Shown one piece after another: positions 8,214-17,184 of a DNA stretch of 64,000 nucleotides. The position numbers were made by a program, and so were the translations under genes. Source of the stretch: Nocardiopsis_C rhodophaea (GTDB taxonomy: Bacteria; Actinomycetota; Actinomycetes; Streptosporangiales; Streptosporangiaceae); the NCBI RefSeq assembly GCF_039530945.1, contig NZ_BAAAPC010000028.1:1-64000 (forward strand), given 5' to 3'. Every line of letters begins with the position of its first letter. Within the stretch, counting starts at the first letter, position 1. Under the pieces are notes generated by a model. That model saw only the letters and a list, made by a program, of their open reading frames with translations, searched no databases and was not told where the DNA came from.

Positions 8214-9455
8214 TCAGTAACCGATCCGAGTTTTCGCCATGGTGGTAGTACGGGGACCATACGGGGCGCGCTCCAGCCACTCACCCAGACGCGGAATCCA
8301 GGGTGCCAGGCGCCCGGCAAGCTCGATCTTCGTCTGGGCAGCCGTTCCGCGGGGACGCAAGTGGGCCAGTGCGGCGCCCACCGCAGCGCTGTTGTCGATC
8401 GCGGCAGCGCGGCGGCGGTGCGCATAGGACCTGATGGCGGCGTCTGCTCGTCTTGCGTTGCCGGACAGCAAGGCAAGGGCGACAGCCTGCGCTGCCGCGT
8501 CAGCATCGGCGATACCGCTGTTCATGCCACGTGCCCCGAATGGGGGGAACAGGTGAGCGCTCTCTCCCACCAGCAGTAATCTGCCGGTATCGTCGACGAA
8601 TCTGTCAGCGAGAACCTGCAGAAAGCGATACTGGGAGACCCACATCACCTCGCCGATTGCTTCCGGGGCGACGAGTCGGGGAAGCAACCGCTTAAGAGTC
8701 TGCGGGTCGGTAAGCTTCTCGACAGGGTCATTCTCCTTGCACTGCACATCGATCTGGAATCCGCCCGCGAATGGGACCATCAGCACATGGCGCCCACCGG
8801 CAGCGGGATGCGCGTAGTGCAGCACGCGTTCGGCGCTTCTTGGCCGTAGGCCGTCCGCGATGTCAATTACCACATGGAAGCCCTCTGCGCGGCTGCCGCT
8901 TAGATCAATGCCGACCCCTTGGCGCACGGCGGAGCGCGCACCGTCGGCGGCGATGACATACGGTGCGCTCCACGTCCTCCCATCGACGACGCCGATGCGA
9001 ACGGTGTCGTCGGACGCTTCGACGGAGCAGACTTCGGCGCTCCATTCGATCCGGGCACCTGCTGACTCGGCGGACTTGAGCAGGAATCGTTCGGTCTCTA
9101 CCTGACGGAGGCTCGTGAACGGTGGCAGGTCGCCATTTGAGGCTTCGGGGTAGGTACGTGCGTATACCTCGCGGCCACGGTAGAGAGTGCGCCGCGTGTG
9201 CCACACGACTCCGTAGTCCGCGATGTCACGGCCCAGGCCGGGACTGACTTCTTCGAAAAGCCGAAGTGAGGAGCGATGTACGTACAGTGCGCGGCTGCCA
9301 GGACGCTGTGCGGTGCGTTCGCGAGCTTCCAGCACGGTTACAGGAATATCCAGCGCGCGCAGCGCGAGTGCCGCGGTGAGGCCGACTGGGCCGGCTCCCA
9401 CGACCAGGACCGGAGTCTCATCGGGAGTAAGGGCTGTCGGTGGGCTTGTGTTCAC
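8214..9455 (-). CDS. FAD-dependent aromatic monooxygenase (class A)
   Basis: 413 residues. The dinucleotide-binding motif VVGAGPVGLTAALAL lies near residue 18 and an AADGARSAVR (DG) motif near 170. A GESAHLFPPFGARGMNSGI motif near 290 replaces the usual GD with GE. The layout matches p-hydroxybenzoate hydroxylase-type enzymes that add an OH to a phenol or aniline ring using NAD(P)H and O2. Its start overlaps the stop of the aryl-AMP ligase gene (ATGA), so the two are co-translated. A role in ortho-hydroxylating the aryl cap, for example 4-aminobenzoate to 4-aminosalicylate, is inferred. Confidence 0.8.
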   Translation of the reverse strand: MNTSPPTALTPDETPVLVVGAGPVGLTAALALRALDIPVTVLEARERTAQRPGSRALYVHRSSLRLFEEVSPGLGRDIADYGVVWHTRRTLYRGREVYARTYPEASNGDLPPFTSLRQVETERFLLKSAESAGARIEWSAEVCSVEASDDTVRIGVVDGRTWSAPYVIAADGARSAVRQGVGIDLSGSRAEGFHVVIDIADGLRPRSAERVLHYAHPAAGGRHVLMVPFAGGFQIDVQCKENDPVEKLTDPQTLKRLLPRLVAPEAIGEVMWVSQYRFLQVLADRFVDDTGRLLLVGESAHLFPPFGARGMNSGIADADAAAQAVALALLSGNARRADAAIRSYAHRRRAAAIDNSAAVGAALAHLRPRGTAAQTKIELAGRLAPWIPRLGEWLERAPYGPRTTTMAKTRIGY

Positions 9456-11110
9456 CTGGCATCTCCGTGGACTGTGCGGGGTCGGCGGGCGGGGCGGGCC
9501 GCCGACCGGACGGCACGGGCCCGCAGGTCAGCCTTGTCGGCCTTACCTACGCCGGTTCTAGGAAGGCTTTCGATCGATTCCCAACGGTCGGGGATCTTGT
9601 AGTCAGCCAGTCCGCGGCTGCGCAAGAACTCCTTCAACTCCGCGAAGGCATCGACCGATCGGTCCTGCGGGCCCTTGAACACTACGAAGGCGCAGGTGCG
9701 TTCGCCGAGTAGGGCATCGGGGGTTGCGACCACGCCGACGTCATGCACCGCTGGGTGAGCCAGCAGATGTCCCTCGACCTCCTCGGCCGAGACCTTTTCG
9801 CCGCCTCTGTTGATGATGTCCTTCACCCGGCCACGGATGACGAGATGTCCCGTAGGCGTGCGGCTGGCAAGGTCCCCGGTGCGGAAGAAGCCATCAGAAG
9901 TGAAGTCACGCGCGTTGTGCTCCTCGGCTCGGTAGTATCCGCGAAGTGTGTAGGGGCCACGCACCAGGAGCAGGCCGATCTGTCCCTCCGGTACGTTCTT
10001 TCCCTGGCTGTCCACCAGCCGCACCTCGTCATCTGGTGAAAGCGGACGGCCCTGGGTCTCAATGACGACCTCGTCGGGATCGGAGAGCGCCGTCTGGCTG
10101 AGCAGACCTTCCGCCATGCCAAAGGACTGCTGCAGGACACAATCGAACCGCTCCCTCATGCGTCGCGCCGCGGCCGGCTCGAAACGTGCGCCCCCTACTT
10201 GGAGCAACTCCAGGCTGGAGAGGTCATGCTCGGTGGTCGCCGCAGCATCCGTCCACACCAGAGCCAGCGGGGGAACGAGGCCGGACGCGGTCACCCTCTC
10301 GCGTTCGATCAGCGGGAAGGCGTGGTCGGGGTTGCCGCTGTCGGCCAGGACGACCTTGCCGCCGGAGCGGAGCGTACCGAGTACGCCAGGGCAGCCAAGA
10401 GCATAGTTATGGGCGGCGGGGAGCACGGTCAGATAGGTGGTCTCCTGGGTGAACCCAGCGTTATCGGAGCTGATGCGGACGTTGTAGGCGTAGTCGCGGT
10501 GGGTACGTGGAATAAGCTTCGGCAGCCCTGTGGTGCCGCCAGACAACAGAAAGAAGGCCACCTCATCGGCGTCGGGCTCAGGGAGAGGGGACGGTTCGGA
10601 GTACAGGTCATCCAATGCGGTGAAGTCGCCGGGGTCGCCAGCCACGACTACTTCGCGGAGGGAGGGCACATCGGCCAGCACCCGCTCTGCGAGCTTCCGG
10701 AAATCCGTGCCCTGATGCTCATCAGGGATGATGTATGCAGTGGCCTCGGCAAGCGAGCAAAGGTAGCTGATCTCGTAGTAGCGGTGTGCGGGCAGGGCGA
10801 AGACGGGCAGCGCACCGAGCCGAAACAACGCGAAGCACACAGCGACGAACTCAGCGGTGTTGGGAAGGTGCACCACCACGCGGTCTTCGGGACCGATCCC
10901 TTGCTGCAGGAAGCCTCCCGCCAGGGAGTCCGCCCTCCGGTCCAACTCCTGGTATGTCCAGCGGCGGTTACCGTCGACCAGAGCAGTGCGGTCCGTGTAG
11001 CTAACCGCCCAGTCGCGTAGCAGGTCACCCAGGGTCTGCGTATTCCAATACCCCTTAGCCGTGTAGCGATCAACAAACTCTTCCGGCCATTCCACACAGC
11101 CCGAAAGCAC
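9452..11110 (-). CDS. Aryl-AMP ligase (DhbE/YbtE/MbtA family)
   Basis: 552 residues, a stand-alone adenylation enzyme that activates an aryl acid and loads it on an aryl carrier protein. Motifs: LLSGGTTGLPKL (A3), RTGDLA (A7), RGRVKDIINRGGEKV (A8) and TGVGKADK (A10, catalytic Lys). The aryl-specific Asn is in AHNYALGCPG. By eye-alignment with DhbE, the residue at position 240 is Cys and the one at 337 is Leu (MAEGLLS). This is the combination known from salicylate-activating relatives, whereas 2,3-dihydroxybenzoate enzymes have Ser/Val. The start is a GTG at 11110 with AGGAGG just upstream. The partner is the ArCP at the front of NRPS-B. Confidence 0.88.
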   Translation of the reverse strand: MLSGCVEWPEEFVDRYTAKGYWNTQTLGDLLRDWAVSYTDRTALVDGNRRWTYQELDRRADSLAGGFLQQGIGPEDRVVVHLPNTAEFVAVCFALFRLGALPVFALPAHRYYEISYLCSLAEATAYIIPDEHQGTDFRKLAERVLADVPSLREVVVAGDPGDFTALDDLYSEPSPLPEPDADEVAFFLLSGGTTGLPKLIPRTHRDYAYNVRISSDNAGFTQETTYLTVLPAAHNYALGCPGVLGTLRSGGKVVLADSGNPDHAFPLIERERVTASGLVPPLALVWTDAAATTEHDLSSLELLQVGGARFEPAAARRMRERFDCVLQQSFGMAEGLLSQTALSDPDEVVIETQGRPLSPDDEVRLVDSQGKNVPEGQIGLLLVRGPYTLRGYYRAEEHNARDFTSDGFFRTGDLASRTPTGHLVIRGRVKDIINRGGEKVSAEEVEGHLLAHPAVHDVGVVATPDALLGERTCAFVVFKGPQDRSVDAFAELKEFLRSRGLADYKIPDRWESIESLPRTGVGKADKADLRARAVRSAARPARRPRTVHGDAR

Positions 11111-11203
11111 CGGACCTCCTCAATAGATCAACTCTCCCGGCCCGTCCACCACTGAATGACGGAGCCGATCTTCTACTACTTTCCACCAGGCGCACGGTAG
11201 CAC

Positions 11204-11812
11204 TCAGGCAGATTCACGGCGGACGTCCCACGTCTTATCGTACCCAGCGTTCCGATAGCGGAGGATATCCAGAACGCCGTCGCCGCTGGCCTGTCGAAAA
11301 CACATTTCACTGACAATGACACGGTAGCCACCCCAATATGTTGGGCGGGGTATCAACTGACCTGCGAAGCGATCCGCGAACTGTGCCACTGAGTGGGCGA
11401 TCTCGTCACGGGCGACACCCTCCCGCTCCATTCCTCCCGCCCACACCGCCAGCTGTTCCCGCTTCGGCAGTCGACCGTAGTAGGCATCCGCCTCAACGGC
11501 CGACACACGGTCGCAACGCCCCTCGACGACGACCACTCGACTCTGCTCTGACCAGTCAAAGGCCAGGGAAACAGCCGGGTCTATTGCGAGCGCGAGCCCG
11601 ATGCTGCTGCGGTGGTGAAGGAAGAAGGCGAACCCGTCTGGCAGCGGAACCACTCGCACGCAATGCACCAAGGGGCGATCCCGGCCCCCCATAGTTACCA
11701 ATACGGCCCCCGCACCCCGTCTACCGCCTACACGGCGACGACTGGAATACCATGAAGAAAAAAGATCGAAGGGATCCTTCGGGAGCTCTTCGTCGAAGAT
11801 CAAATCACTCAT
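11204..11812 (-). CDS. Pyridoxamine 5'-phosphate oxidase-family flavoprotein
   Basis: 202 residues with a split-barrel FMN fold. LVTMGGRDRPLVHCVRVV and the HHRSSIG segment correspond to FMN-phosphate contacts, and the C-terminal RYRNAGYDKTWDVRRES resembles PdxH/PhzG ends. Members oxidise pyridoxamine phosphate, or in phenazine pathways (PhzG) oxidise ring intermediates. Here it stands alone, upstream of the aryl-AMP ligase on the same strand with a 93-bp gap. Possible roles are oxidation of a thiazoline to a thiazole or of a cyclohexadiene precursor; neither is shown by sequence. Confidence 0.72.
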   Translation of the reverse strand: MSDLIFDEELPKDPFDLFSSWYSSRRRVGGRRGAGAVLVTMGGRDRPLVHCVRVVPLPDGFAFFLHHRSSIGLALAIDPAVSLAFDWSEQSRVVVVEGRCDRVSAVEADAYYGRLPKREQLAVWAGGMEREGVARDEIAHSVAQFADRFAGQLIPRPTYWGGYRVIVSEMCFRQASGDGVLDILRYRNAGYDKTWDVRRESA

Positions 11813-11924
11813 TCAACATCTCCGCAAGGGCGCTCACGACATGCCCGCCAAACCATCTTTCCAAGCTCGCGAGTCAACAAAAGTGGCACAGCTCACATCA
11901 TTTTCCAAACCATTGTCTTGGGTA

Positions 11925-11954
11925 TTGCTATGGACCGACGTTACGGTACATAAT
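11925..11954 (+). promoter_or_regulatory. Possible promoter of the plus-strand ligase operon
   Basis: TTGCTA (11925-11930) and CATAAT (11949-11954) are separated by 18 bp, about 58 bp upstream of the methyltransferase start. The region is AT-richer than its surroundings. This is assigned by pattern only. Confidence 0.3.
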
Positions 11955-12012
11955 CGACCGACATCCCATCACCTTCTCCGGCCCGAATCGCATGGAAGGA
12001 CACCAACTCGCC

Positions 12013-12729
12013 ATGGAGTCAACAGCTGGCCATGTCGCCCAAGAATTGCTGCGGCAACACGAAGGAATTTCCGAACCGACCACGTTCCGGCTGCTCGGCC
12101 TGGACTGGGACCTCCTTCCCGGTGTATACGCCCCACACTTGACCCGCTCCGCCGCCCTGTACGCCGAATGGATCCCCTACCCCACTGGCGGTTCCCTGTG
12201 CGAGATCGGTTCCGGAACCGGGTATCTGGCCGTGACGGCAGCGCAACGGGGCTGCCGCTACGTTCATGCCACCGACATCACCTCCGCAGCGACAGAGAAC
12301 ATCGCGCTCAATGCACAGCGGCACAGCGTCGATGACCGGGTCTCCGTCTTCAAGGGTGATCTGTTCGCCCCCCTCCCCGAGGGTGAGCGCTACGACGTGA
12401 TCTTTTGGAACTCCAACTTCGTGGAAACCCTTGACAGCGCCAGCGGCCCCAATACGGCTGGCACAGACGATCTGCGGCTCGCCTTCTTTGATGCGGAGTA
12501 CCACGCCCACAGCACCTTTCTGCGGGACGCTGCCTCCCGACTCGCTCCGGGTGGCCGTCTGCTGCTGGGCTTCACCAGCCTCGGCAATTCCGCCAAGCTC
12601 ACAGCATTGGCCCGGGACCACGGCTGGCGGCCCAAGCTGTTGCGCGGCGTCAGCTATGACACGACATTCGGTGAACGTATTCACTACCAGCTCATCGAGC
12701 TTCTCCCGCTTGCCCCCAGGCACAACTGA
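12013..12729 (+). CDS. SAM-dependent methyltransferase, PrmC/NPPY-related
   Basis: About 238 residues. SAM motif I reads CEIGSGTGYLAV near residue 57 and an acidic loop (HATDIT) follows. The usual (N/D)PPY motif of amino-group methyltransferases is replaced by WNSNF, so the substrate is probably not the classical Gln or adenine. The ATG at 12013 was chosen because GGAAGGA lies 12 bp upstream; an ATG at 11992 is also in frame. It is the first gene of a plus-strand operon with a benzoate-CoA-ligase-like enzyme, 63 bp downstream. N-methylation of an arylamine or O-methylation would both fit the pathway (inference). Confidence 0.7.
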   Translation: MESTAGHVAQELLRQHEGISEPTTFRLLGLDWDLLPGVYAPHLTRSAALYAEWIPYPTGGSLCEIGSGTGYLAVTAAQRGCRYVHATDITSAATENIALNAQRHSVDDRVSVFKGDLFAPLPEGERYDVIFWNSNFVETLDSASGPNTAGTDDLRLAFFDAEYHAHSTFLRDAASRLAPGGRLLLGFTSLGNSAKLTALARDHGWRPKLLRGVSYDTTFGERIHYQLIELLPLAPRHN

Positions 12730-12792
12730 TCTCTCCCAGAGTCGCGTTCCGTACCCGGAACGGAAGCCCGACCACAGGAAGGAATCCTGCTG

Positions 12793-14265
12793 ATGAATGC
12801 AGCCGCCGATCTCGAGTCCCGCGCAGCACGGCGCGGTTGGAACACCAAAACGGCCTACATCTCCGGCTCCGCACGCGTCACCCATGGGGAGATCCATGAC
12901 CGTGCGGCACGCACCGCCAGCGTTCTCGCCGACTGCGGTGTCACCCCGGGCCGCCGTATACTGCTCGCCCTTCCGGACACGCCCGAATGGATCATTACCT
13001 TCCTGGCCGTAGCACGGCTGGGTGCGGTCTCGGTCCTCGCCAATCCAGGCATGACAGCCGAGGACCACACACACCTGGCCGAGGAGAGCGAAGCGGCACT
13101 GGCCGTGGTTGAGGAGCCGCTGATGGATCGCTTCGACGCCCGGCTCACCATCAGTCCGACACAGCTCACAGCCCAGGCCGCCCTTGCCCCGCCAGCGCCC
13201 GTCCACCAGGTCGCTCCCGATGCACCGCTGTACATCCAGTACACGTCGGGCACCACCGGCCGACCAGCGGGTGTCGTGCACCGGCATTCGGACCTGCCGC
13301 ACCACGTCAAGGCGGTAGCTGAGCACATGCTCCGCATGAACGAGAACGACGTCAGCCTCTCCGTCTCCAAGCTGTTCTTTGCGTACGGCTTCGGCAACTC
13401 CCTCGTCTACCCGCTCTACACGGGCTCGGCCGCAGTGCTCGTGCGAGACAAACCCGCTCCGGACATCATCGCGGAGCTGGCCGAGCGGCATTCGGTGACC
13501 GTGCTGCACGCGGTGCCTTCCGCCCTGGCGTACCTGGTCGCCGAGGCGTCGCCCCGATCCTTCGAGCAGGTGCGGGTCGCGGTATCGGCCGGCGAACGGC
13601 TCAGAACGTCGCTGGCAGAGGAGGCCCGCAAGCTGCTTGGCGCCCCTGTACTCGACGAACTGGGCTGTACCGAAGTCGGCGGCGCTTTCTGCGCCAACAC
13701 CCTCGACCACGCGGTGCCGGGCACCCTCGGGAAAGCGCTCCCGGGCTTTCGCGTGGAGCTGCGGGACACCGCAGGTCAGCCGATCACCGCCCCCAGTGTC
13801 GAGGGTGAGCTGTGGGTGACGGGACCAACACTCCTGATGGGCTACCTTCACCAGCCCGAACGCAGCGCCGAGGTAGTGCGGAACGGATGGCTGCGCACCG
13901 GTGACCGGGCGGAGTTCGATGAGGATGGAAATGTCCTGCACGCCGGCCGAATGGACGACATGGAGATGGTCGGCGGCATCACCATCTCGCCATTGGAAGT
14001 GGAGCAGGTACTGGATGAGCACCCGGCGGTCCGTGAATCGGCGGTCACCGCAGTCCCCGACGAACATGGCGCCACCAAACTGCGCGCCTTCGTCGTGGCC
14101 CGGCCCACTACCGATCACGCCACTGTGGAGCAGGAGCTGCTCGATACCGCACGGCGGCGACTGGCGCCCTTCAAGGTACCGAGATCGGTGCGTATCGTAT
14201 CGGCCCTCCCGCGAACAGCTACCGGCAAGCTGCAGCGGTTCATACTGCGCACAGGCCATTCCTAG
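12793..14265 (+). CDS. Benzoate-CoA ligase-like AMP-forming enzyme
   Basis: 490 residues of the ANL superfamily. The A3 loop reads YTSGTTGRPAGVVHRH. The segment SKLFFAYGFGNSLVYPL is characteristic of benzoate- and 4-hydroxybenzoate-CoA ligases. The A10 motif TATGKLQRF keeps the catalytic Lys. It probably activates a benzoate-type acid to a CoA or carrier thioester. The cluster therefore has two aryl-activating enzymes, since a DhbE-type ligase lies at 9452-11110. This one may prepare an aminobenzoyl intermediate for modification or supply a second acyl group (inference). GGAAGG lies upstream of the ATG. Confidence 0.8.
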   Translation: MNAAADLESRAARRGWNTKTAYISGSARVTHGEIHDRAARTASVLADCGVTPGRRILLALPDTPEWIITFLAVARLGAVSVLANPGMTAEDHTHLAEESEAALAVVEEPLMDRFDARLTISPTQLTAQAALAPPAPVHQVAPDAPLYIQYTSGTTGRPAGVVHRHSDLPHHVKAVAEHMLRMNENDVSLSVSKLFFAYGFGNSLVYPLYTGSAAVLVRDKPAPDIIAELAERHSVTVLHAVPSALAYLVAEASPRSFEQVRVAVSAGERLRTSLAEEARKLLGAPVLDELGCTEVGGAFCANTLDHAVPGTLGKALPGFRVELRDTAGQPITAPSVEGELWVTGPTLLMGYLHQPERSAEVVRNGWLRTGDRAEFDEDGNVLHAGRMDDMEMVGGITISPLEVEQVLDEHPAVRESAVTAVPDEHGATKLRAFVVARPTTDHATVEQELLDTARRRLAPFKVPRSVRIVSALPRTATGKLQRFILRTGHS

Positions 14266-14313
14266 GGCCGCTCCCATTACCAGCCGCACGCAAATGGATG
14301 CGAAAATCTGTTC

Positions 14314-14982
14314 ATGGGCCCCCAAGAGGAAGAACGCAATCGCGGAGGTCGGCCTCCACGTCTGACCCTGGATGACATCGTCCGGGCCAGCGAGAAAATC
14401 GTGCGGCGTGAGGGAGCAAATGCCCTGACCATGCGGCGTCTGGCCAAGGATCTCGATGCTTCCCCTATGGCCATGTACCGGCACGTGGCCGACAAGGACC
14501 AGCTGCTGGTGCTGGTGCTGGACCGCATCGTCGCCCATATTGAACGGCCGGAACTCCCGCAGGACCCCCGGGGACGACTCATGGTGCTGTGGCAGCTGCT
14601 CCACAGCGAACTCAGCACTCGTCCCTGGGCAGTGGAGGTACTGGTAGCGGGGGATGTCATGGCACCGTCGGTCATGTGGCTGGTGGAGGACATTCTCAGC
14701 GCATTCGTCGATGCCGGCCTCGACCACACTGAAGCCGCCACCGCCTACCGCGCGGTGTGGCAGTACACGATCGGCGAGATCATCGTGCACACATCGACGG
14801 ATCAGCGCACAGCAGAGCTGACTCGCTCGCCCCACGCGATCACCATGATCTCCAAGGCGGATCAAACGACGATGCCGCACCTCGCCCACCTGGCGGACCA
14901 ATGGACCGCCGCGCGGAAGTCCAACGCGTACCCCGTCGGTCTGAGCGCGATGGTCGACGGATTCATCGGCTCCCGCTCTTGA
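14314..14982 (+). CDS. TetR/AcrR-family transcriptional regulator
   Basis: 222 residues. The N-terminal HTH (about residues 18-65) contains TMRRLAKDLDASPMAMYRHV. The C-terminal domain resembles TetR_C regulators with large hydrophobic pockets. It is the last gene of the plus-strand operon and converges on the pabAB end, so it is a likely cluster-situated regulator sensing the product or an aryl intermediate. I could not identify its operator. Confidence 0.88.
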   Translation: MGPQEEERNRGGRPPRLTLDDIVRASEKIVRREGANALTMRRLAKDLDASPMAMYRHVADKDQLLVLVLDRIVAHIERPELPQDPRGRLMVLWQLLHSELSTRPWAVEVLVAGDVMAPSVMWLVEDILSAFVDAGLDHTEAATAYRAVWQYTIGEIIVHTSTDQRTAELTRSPHAITMISKADQTTMPHLAHLADQWTAARKSNAYPVGLSAMVDGFIGSRS

Positions 14983-15023
14983 GCAGTAGCCTGCTGCGGA
15001 CGCGTTCTGGTCCTGCTCCGCGC

Positions 15024-17144
15024 TCATCCCCTCACAGCCTCAGCGTGATCGGGGAAACGCTCTCCGAACAGCCTCAGCAGAGCGGCTGCCTTTACAGCTG
15101 TCTCCTCCAGTTCCTCCTTCGGGTCGGAGAGCGCGGTGATCGCGCCGCCGACTCCAAGACTCACTCTTCCCTGTTGGGAGACCAGCGTGCGAATCACGAT
15201 GCTGTGGTCGGACCCTCCGTTGAGCGAGAAGTACCCGATCGCCCCGGAGTAGATGCCACGCGGTCCGGCTTCCAGTTCATCGAGGATCCGCATTGTGCGG
15301 ATCTTAGGAGCGCCTGTCATGGAACCTCCCGGGAAAGCGGCAGAGAAACAGGAGACAGCCGTTGCGCCCTCGTCGAGCCGTGCCCGGACCGTGCTGACGA
15401 GCTGGTGGACCGTGGCGAAGCTTTCCACATCGAACAGCTTGTGCACCCATACCGAGCCGGGAGCGGCACAGGATCCCAGGTCGTTGCGGACCAGGTCGAC
15501 GATCATGAGGTTCTCGGCACGCTCCTTTTCACTGGTCCTCAGTTCCTCACGCAGTCGGTAATCTTCCTCAGGATCGGACGACCGGGGCCGTGTGCCCTTG
15601 ATGGGTTTGGACTCCACCACGCCGTCAGTGCCGACCCGCAGGAAGCGCTCGGGTGAGGTGCTCAGAACCGACAGCTCCCCGAAGCGCAAGAGGGCAGAGA
15701 AGGGTGCCGGGCTGGAGTGGCGGAGGAACTGGTAAGCGCGCCAGGGGTCGATGTTGACCGTACACGTCAGCATGTTGGTCAGACACACCTCGTACGTCTC
15801 GCCCGCCTCGATCTCTCGTTGCGCGTCATGAATGAGATCGAGGTAGCGTTCAGGGACATGGCGCGATGTGACACCGTCGGCGGCTCTCACCGCCTGTGGT
15901 GACCTCGAAGGCCCCGGACGATCTGCCTCCAGGGCGCGCAGTCGCCGCTCTCTGCCATCGAACCAGCGCTCTGCCGCCTCAGCACTTGCCTCGGATTCCC
16001 TGTCGGATACGGCCAGCGCCAGTAAGTGGACTTCGCTGGTGTCATGGTCGAAAGCGATCGCACGGTCCGAGAACACCAGGGCGGCATCGGGCTGTTCTGA
16101 CCGGTGCTCGCGCTCACCTCCACACTCGGCCTTCAGCTCGTACCCAAGGCAGCCCACCCAGCCCAATGCGAAGTCGAAGGGCAGCTGAGGCGTTTCGACG
16201 GACATCGCACCGAGATCGGCCTCCAGCCAGTCTAAGAAGCGCCCGTGCACCCGGGACTCGCCGACAGCCGAACGGACAGTGGTGACGCCCTCCCACACAT
16301 CGTGCTCGACCACACGCGATAAAGGCCCGGAGGCGTCTCCCATGAAGGAGAAGCGCCCTAGCGAACTGTCGGAGAGACTGCTGTCCAGCCAGAAGGCGGT
16401 CGGACTCCCGCTGTAGAACCTCTCGAAGACCTGCTCCGCTGTTACCTGAACCGTGAGTCGCCGCGCCAGCACCCGGTAATCGGGCGCGTGTGAGGCAGGC
16501 GCAGAAGAGCGCCGAGTTGGGGGTACCCGGTCACAGGCGAAACGGCGATGGGATCTCGAACGCCGCCGCCACTGTTCGGTCACCGCGGCGAAGTTGGCCA
16601 GGAGCTGGTGACCGTGCTCGGTAGAGACCGACTCCGGGTGGAACTGCACGCCCCACTGCGGACGGTGGCGGTGCCGGACACTCATCAATGTGCCGTCCTC
16701 CGCCCAGCCCGTCGCTTCGAGCTCCGGAGGCAAGGCCGTCACCAGAAGTGAGTGATAGCGGACCACATCGAAAGGCGAGGGCAACCCGGCGAACAATTCG
16801 TTTCCGTCATGTGCGACCGAAGAGAGTCGTCCGTGGCGCACCTCAGGAGCTGGGCCAATTGTGCCACCGTGTAGGTAGCACAAGCCCTGGTGGCCAAGGC
16901 AGACACCAAGCAGGGGTATCTGACTGTGCAGTATGACGTCGGTGCAGATGCCGAAGTCAGCCTGGCGCTCCGGGCGTCCAGGGCCGGGAGATATCACAAC
17001 GTTGTCGAACTGTTCCAGGTCGGCCAGGTCGAATCCGACTTCGTCGTTGCGTATGACCTCGCATGGTTCGCCATTCACTTCGCCGAGATATTGAGCGAGG
17101 TTATGGGTGAAGGAATCGTAGTTGTCGATGATCAAAGTACGCAT
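15024..17144 (-). CDS. pabAB: Aminodeoxychorismate synthase, PabA-PabB fusion
   Basis: 706 residues. The N-terminal glutamine amidotransferase (about 1-195) has the nucleophile motif GVCLGHQG and the His-Glu of QFHPES. The C-terminal chorismate-using domain (about 225-700) has the family motif PIKGTRPR. The Lys in PIKGT is the mark of 4-amino-4-deoxychorismate synthases, because anthranilate synthases have PIAGT and salicylate synthases differ. It converts chorismate plus glutamine to ADC, the precursor of 4-aminobenzoate. The ATG at 17144 follows GGAAGG and matches PabA starts. It lies in the NRPS operon directly after DAHP synthase, which points to a dedicated aryl-amine supply. Confidence 0.92.
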   Translation of the reverse strand: MRTLIIDNYDSFTHNLAQYLGEVNGEPCEVIRNDEVGFDLADLEQFDNVVISPGPGRPERQADFGICTDVILHSQIPLLGVCLGHQGLCYLHGGTIGPAPEVRHGRLSSVAHDGNELFAGLPSPFDVVRYHSLLVTALPPELEATGWAEDGTLMSVRHRHRPQWGVQFHPESVSTEHGHQLLANFAAVTEQWRRRSRSHRRFACDRVPPTRRSSAPASHAPDYRVLARRLTVQVTAEQVFERFYSGSPTAFWLDSSLSDSSLGRFSFMGDASGPLSRVVEHDVWEGVTTVRSAVGESRVHGRFLDWLEADLGAMSVETPQLPFDFALGWVGCLGYELKAECGGEREHRSEQPDAALVFSDRAIAFDHDTSEVHLLALAVSDRESEASAEAAERWFDGRERRLRALEADRPGPSRSPQAVRAADGVTSRHVPERYLDLIHDAQREIEAGETYEVCLTNMLTCTVNIDPWRAYQFLRHSSPAPFSALLRFGELSVLSTSPERFLRVGTDGVVESKPIKGTRPRSSDPEEDYRLREELRTSEKERAENLMIVDLVRNDLGSCAAPGSVWVHKLFDVESFATVHQLVSTVRARLDEGATAVSCFSAAFPGGSMTGAPKIRTMRILDELEAGPRGIYSGAIGYFSLNGGSDHSIVIRTLVSQQGRVSLGVGGAITALSDPKEELEETAVKAAALLRLFGERFPDHAEAVRG

Positions 17145-17184
17145 GTAGGTGCCTTCCACCGATCCTGGGCCGTGCTACGGCTGG

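Noticed and set aside
12019..15027. A 1002-codon minus-strand open frame opposite the ligase-TetR operon
   Set aside because: It is antisense to three well-supported genes, has no recognisable motifs and reflects GC-rich third positions.
15024..17144. PabAB fusion as PhzE, anthranilate synthase or salicylate synthase
   Set aside because: The order is amidotransferase first and the motif is PIKGT, which marks ADC synthase; PhzE has the opposite order and other residues.
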